Assembly: GCA_963576785.1 (NCBI GenBank) | Contig: OY756146.1 | Span: forward strand, 620,001 to 684,000 | Direction: 5' to 3' | Length of the DNA stretch: 64,000 nucleotides | From: Chlorophyllum brunneum | Lineage: Eukaryota > Basidiomycota > Agaricomycetes > Agaricales > Agaricaceae | Shown here: positions 62,047 to 64,000 of the stretch, piece after piece | Position numbering within the stretch: the stretch's first letter is position 1 | How the letters are laid out: the number at the start of each line of letters is the position of its first letter | Program-made: the position numbers and the translations under genes | The notes under the pieces: generated by a model | Told to the model about the DNA's origin: nothing | The model's input: only the letters and a program-made list of their open reading frames with translations | Database searches by the model: none

Positions 62047-64000
62047 AAAGCATTGTCTGGGGAACCCAAGGGGAATCATTGGGCTGTGCAGATTACTCCG
62101 ACTTGAGAGGGAGCCCTCTCCCGAATTACGGCTTTTCGATAGCGATTAGTGTCACATTTCACGCAGTCTTTGTGCTCTGTCTGTAGACGTGAGCAGCTGT
62201 CAACATGTCAACGCTGATGATACTATTCGCCTTCGCAGAACGCACCCTCAAGTTGGCTAACTCACATCTTTCCTTCAGTCATGACACTCTCATACCTTCG
62301 GAAACCTTTTTGGGTATACGTCGGCAGATTCGGGGCGATGATGCGGAGATGACGGAGGAGGTCGAGGCGAAGACGCATTCTCCCTTTTCATTAGCGTTGT
62401 TACGCATTGACAATCTAGCAATTTTGGTTGTGTCCCCTTCCACATTGGTCTATCCCGTGGGTGTTCTATTTCCTATACGGTCACTTTCGCGGCGCTTGAC
62501 CCCATACACTGTCGACTCTCTACATTCCATATCATGTGCTTGTGGCTTAGAGCGTTACGTACCTCGGCGAAAGTGATCAGTCAAAGGAAACCATTACAAA
62601 ATTTCCGTCCTTGATAATACTTGAAACAAACGTTAAATAAGTCCTTGTTCTCGGTGTCTTCCAAACTGGATCCTAGCGTTTGAGCTGCACGAGGGTCGGC
62701 GTAATTGTTGATTTCCGGGTTTAGACGCCGAACGTATGTAGATGTCTTTTGCCACACTCATCTCCACCGAACCAAATTGCGCTACTATGAAAACAAAGTC
62801 CATCAAACCCTCTTATTTCCACCGAATAGGCTACGGTCTGTCGAATATTGTTGTCTCTGTGATCAATTGCGGACCTTAACAACCTGAAACTATGACCTCG
62901 GATTTCGGATAAACAATTCCGGACAGAACAGGTCGTTCTGATTGGCGGTTGCGAGATAATGGCTTGGTAGTTCGGAAGTAGTTAACAAGGGCTTTGCGAA
63001 AACGAAAGCCACGAGACCAAAATTCATTGAAGAAGAGAGAGCCTTTTCCTGGCGTGGCAACCTCGGAGACAAACGAGAAGCTCAAAGGATAAGTGAAGGA
63101 TACTGCCGTAGCGCTGATGCAAATAAAAAAGATGAAAGGGGAAGAAGCATCATCCGGCTCCAATGTTTCCGGAGAGCTCGATGGTGCAAGTCTGGGGCCC
63201 CTGACATACGATTGATAATGATCGGGAATAGCTCTGCTCAGATAACGCAATCTTCAAACAAGCTCCAACCAGAAGAGACTGGCCCTGGTGTTGGGTCCCT
63301 GAGGGGGGTCTACCAAGAAATAATTGTCGACACCTCATTATGATTTGAGCCTACCAGTCTTCTCCACTTCGATCAAGTACGGAGGTTATGACCACGCGAA
63401 CGCGTAGATGGGTGGCATAATGCCAAGACAAAGGCCTAAATCTAGCAGAGGGCCACGCGGCAATGCCGCTGGTCACCTGAAGTTTGGATCACTTTGTGCG
63501 AAGCAAGGAAGTTCCAATAACTCTGGTGTCAGGGAAGGTTTGCGTGGTTTGCAGATTTCATTTCGTGGTGGGATAATTCTGTATTTAGCTGTGTATAACT
63601 GTACGCCAAAACTGCTACCTTATAAATAGAGGTCCGAGATGAGTAGATTTCCTTGGAGACATATAACTATCGTTCAATGCGGAAGTCCAGTATTGAATAG
63701 AAAACCAAGCCACATCGAGAACATGTACCCGAACAGCACAATGTTTGTCCTACTTGATCGGCCGTGGTGCTGTCGTTAATACTTTGCATATGGGTTATTT
63801 ATAACATAAGGTCGGAGGCGACGGACAACGTGGATTTGCCAAGGATGTGGACCTGATGATGTCGGTATGAGTATAACCCAACGTCGGGTAACCTTTTGTT
63901 TAGTAATGGCACGAACGTACGGATGAATAATTGCAACAATGGGAGAGTTGACCGCAAGCAGAGACATTCTACATTGGTCAACACTCGTCGATGACATGAA
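62047..64000. other. Right-edge gene-poor stretch
   Basis: No supported gene. ORFs at 62205-62576 (plus), 62876-63250 (minus) and 63776-63997 (minus, running to the window edge region) have no recognisable family. The last could be an exon of a gene continuing to the right. Confidence 0.4.

Overview
The window looks like a scaffold piece from a mushroom-forming basidiomycete (Agaricomycetes). Genes are split by many introns of about 50-70 nt with GTRNGT-type donors. The gene families are typical of that group: paired tyrosinases, DUF6533 seven-helix membrane proteins, fungal BTB/POZ and F-box proteins, a Gas1/GEgh16-like secreted protein and a Ty1/copia element. This taxonomic call is inference from gene content and architecture.

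Layout. Positions 1-2543 hold the 5' end of a minus-strand copia retrotransposon (LTR, gag, downstream ORFs), continuing off the left edge. Positions 4000-13655 carry a tandem duplication of a block made of a tyrosinase, an unidentified decayed gene and the 5' end of PBN1. This leaves two tyrosinases (4084-6500, 9234-11610), one intact PBN1/PIG-X gene (12857-13655) and one PBN1 relic. Positions 13825-22210 are one 10-exon gene for a 2604-residue UNC80-like protein, divergent from a secreted beta-carbonic anhydrase (22804-24167).

Positions 22800-35000 are a mosaic of tandem duplications. The ancestral order carbonic anhydrase - DUF6533 gene - CFA20-domain gene - BTB gene was duplicated. One breakpoint joins a CFA20-gene intron directly to a carbonic-anhydrase intron. 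One DUF6533 copy is broken by a 710-bp solo LTR whose empty site is preserved in the other copy. A second, older duplication left a decayed CFA20 fragment and a BTB fragment at 33840-35000.

Positions 37371-45630 hold two paralogous seven-helix membrane protein genes in gene-poor sequence. Positions 49121-62046 hold an aldo-keto reductase, glutamine:fructose-6-phosphate amidotransferase (GFA1), a Gas1/GEgh16-like secreted protein with a low-complexity tail, and an F-box protein.

Functional links. GFA1 makes the hexosamine precursor for chitin and GPI anchors, and PBN1 acts in GPI-anchor mannosylation. The tyrosinases make melanin-type pigments. The other neighbours do not form an obvious pathway or biosynthetic cluster. 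Exon models were built by hand from splice motifs and reading-frame continuity; frames close exactly in the genes for which exon coordinates are given.
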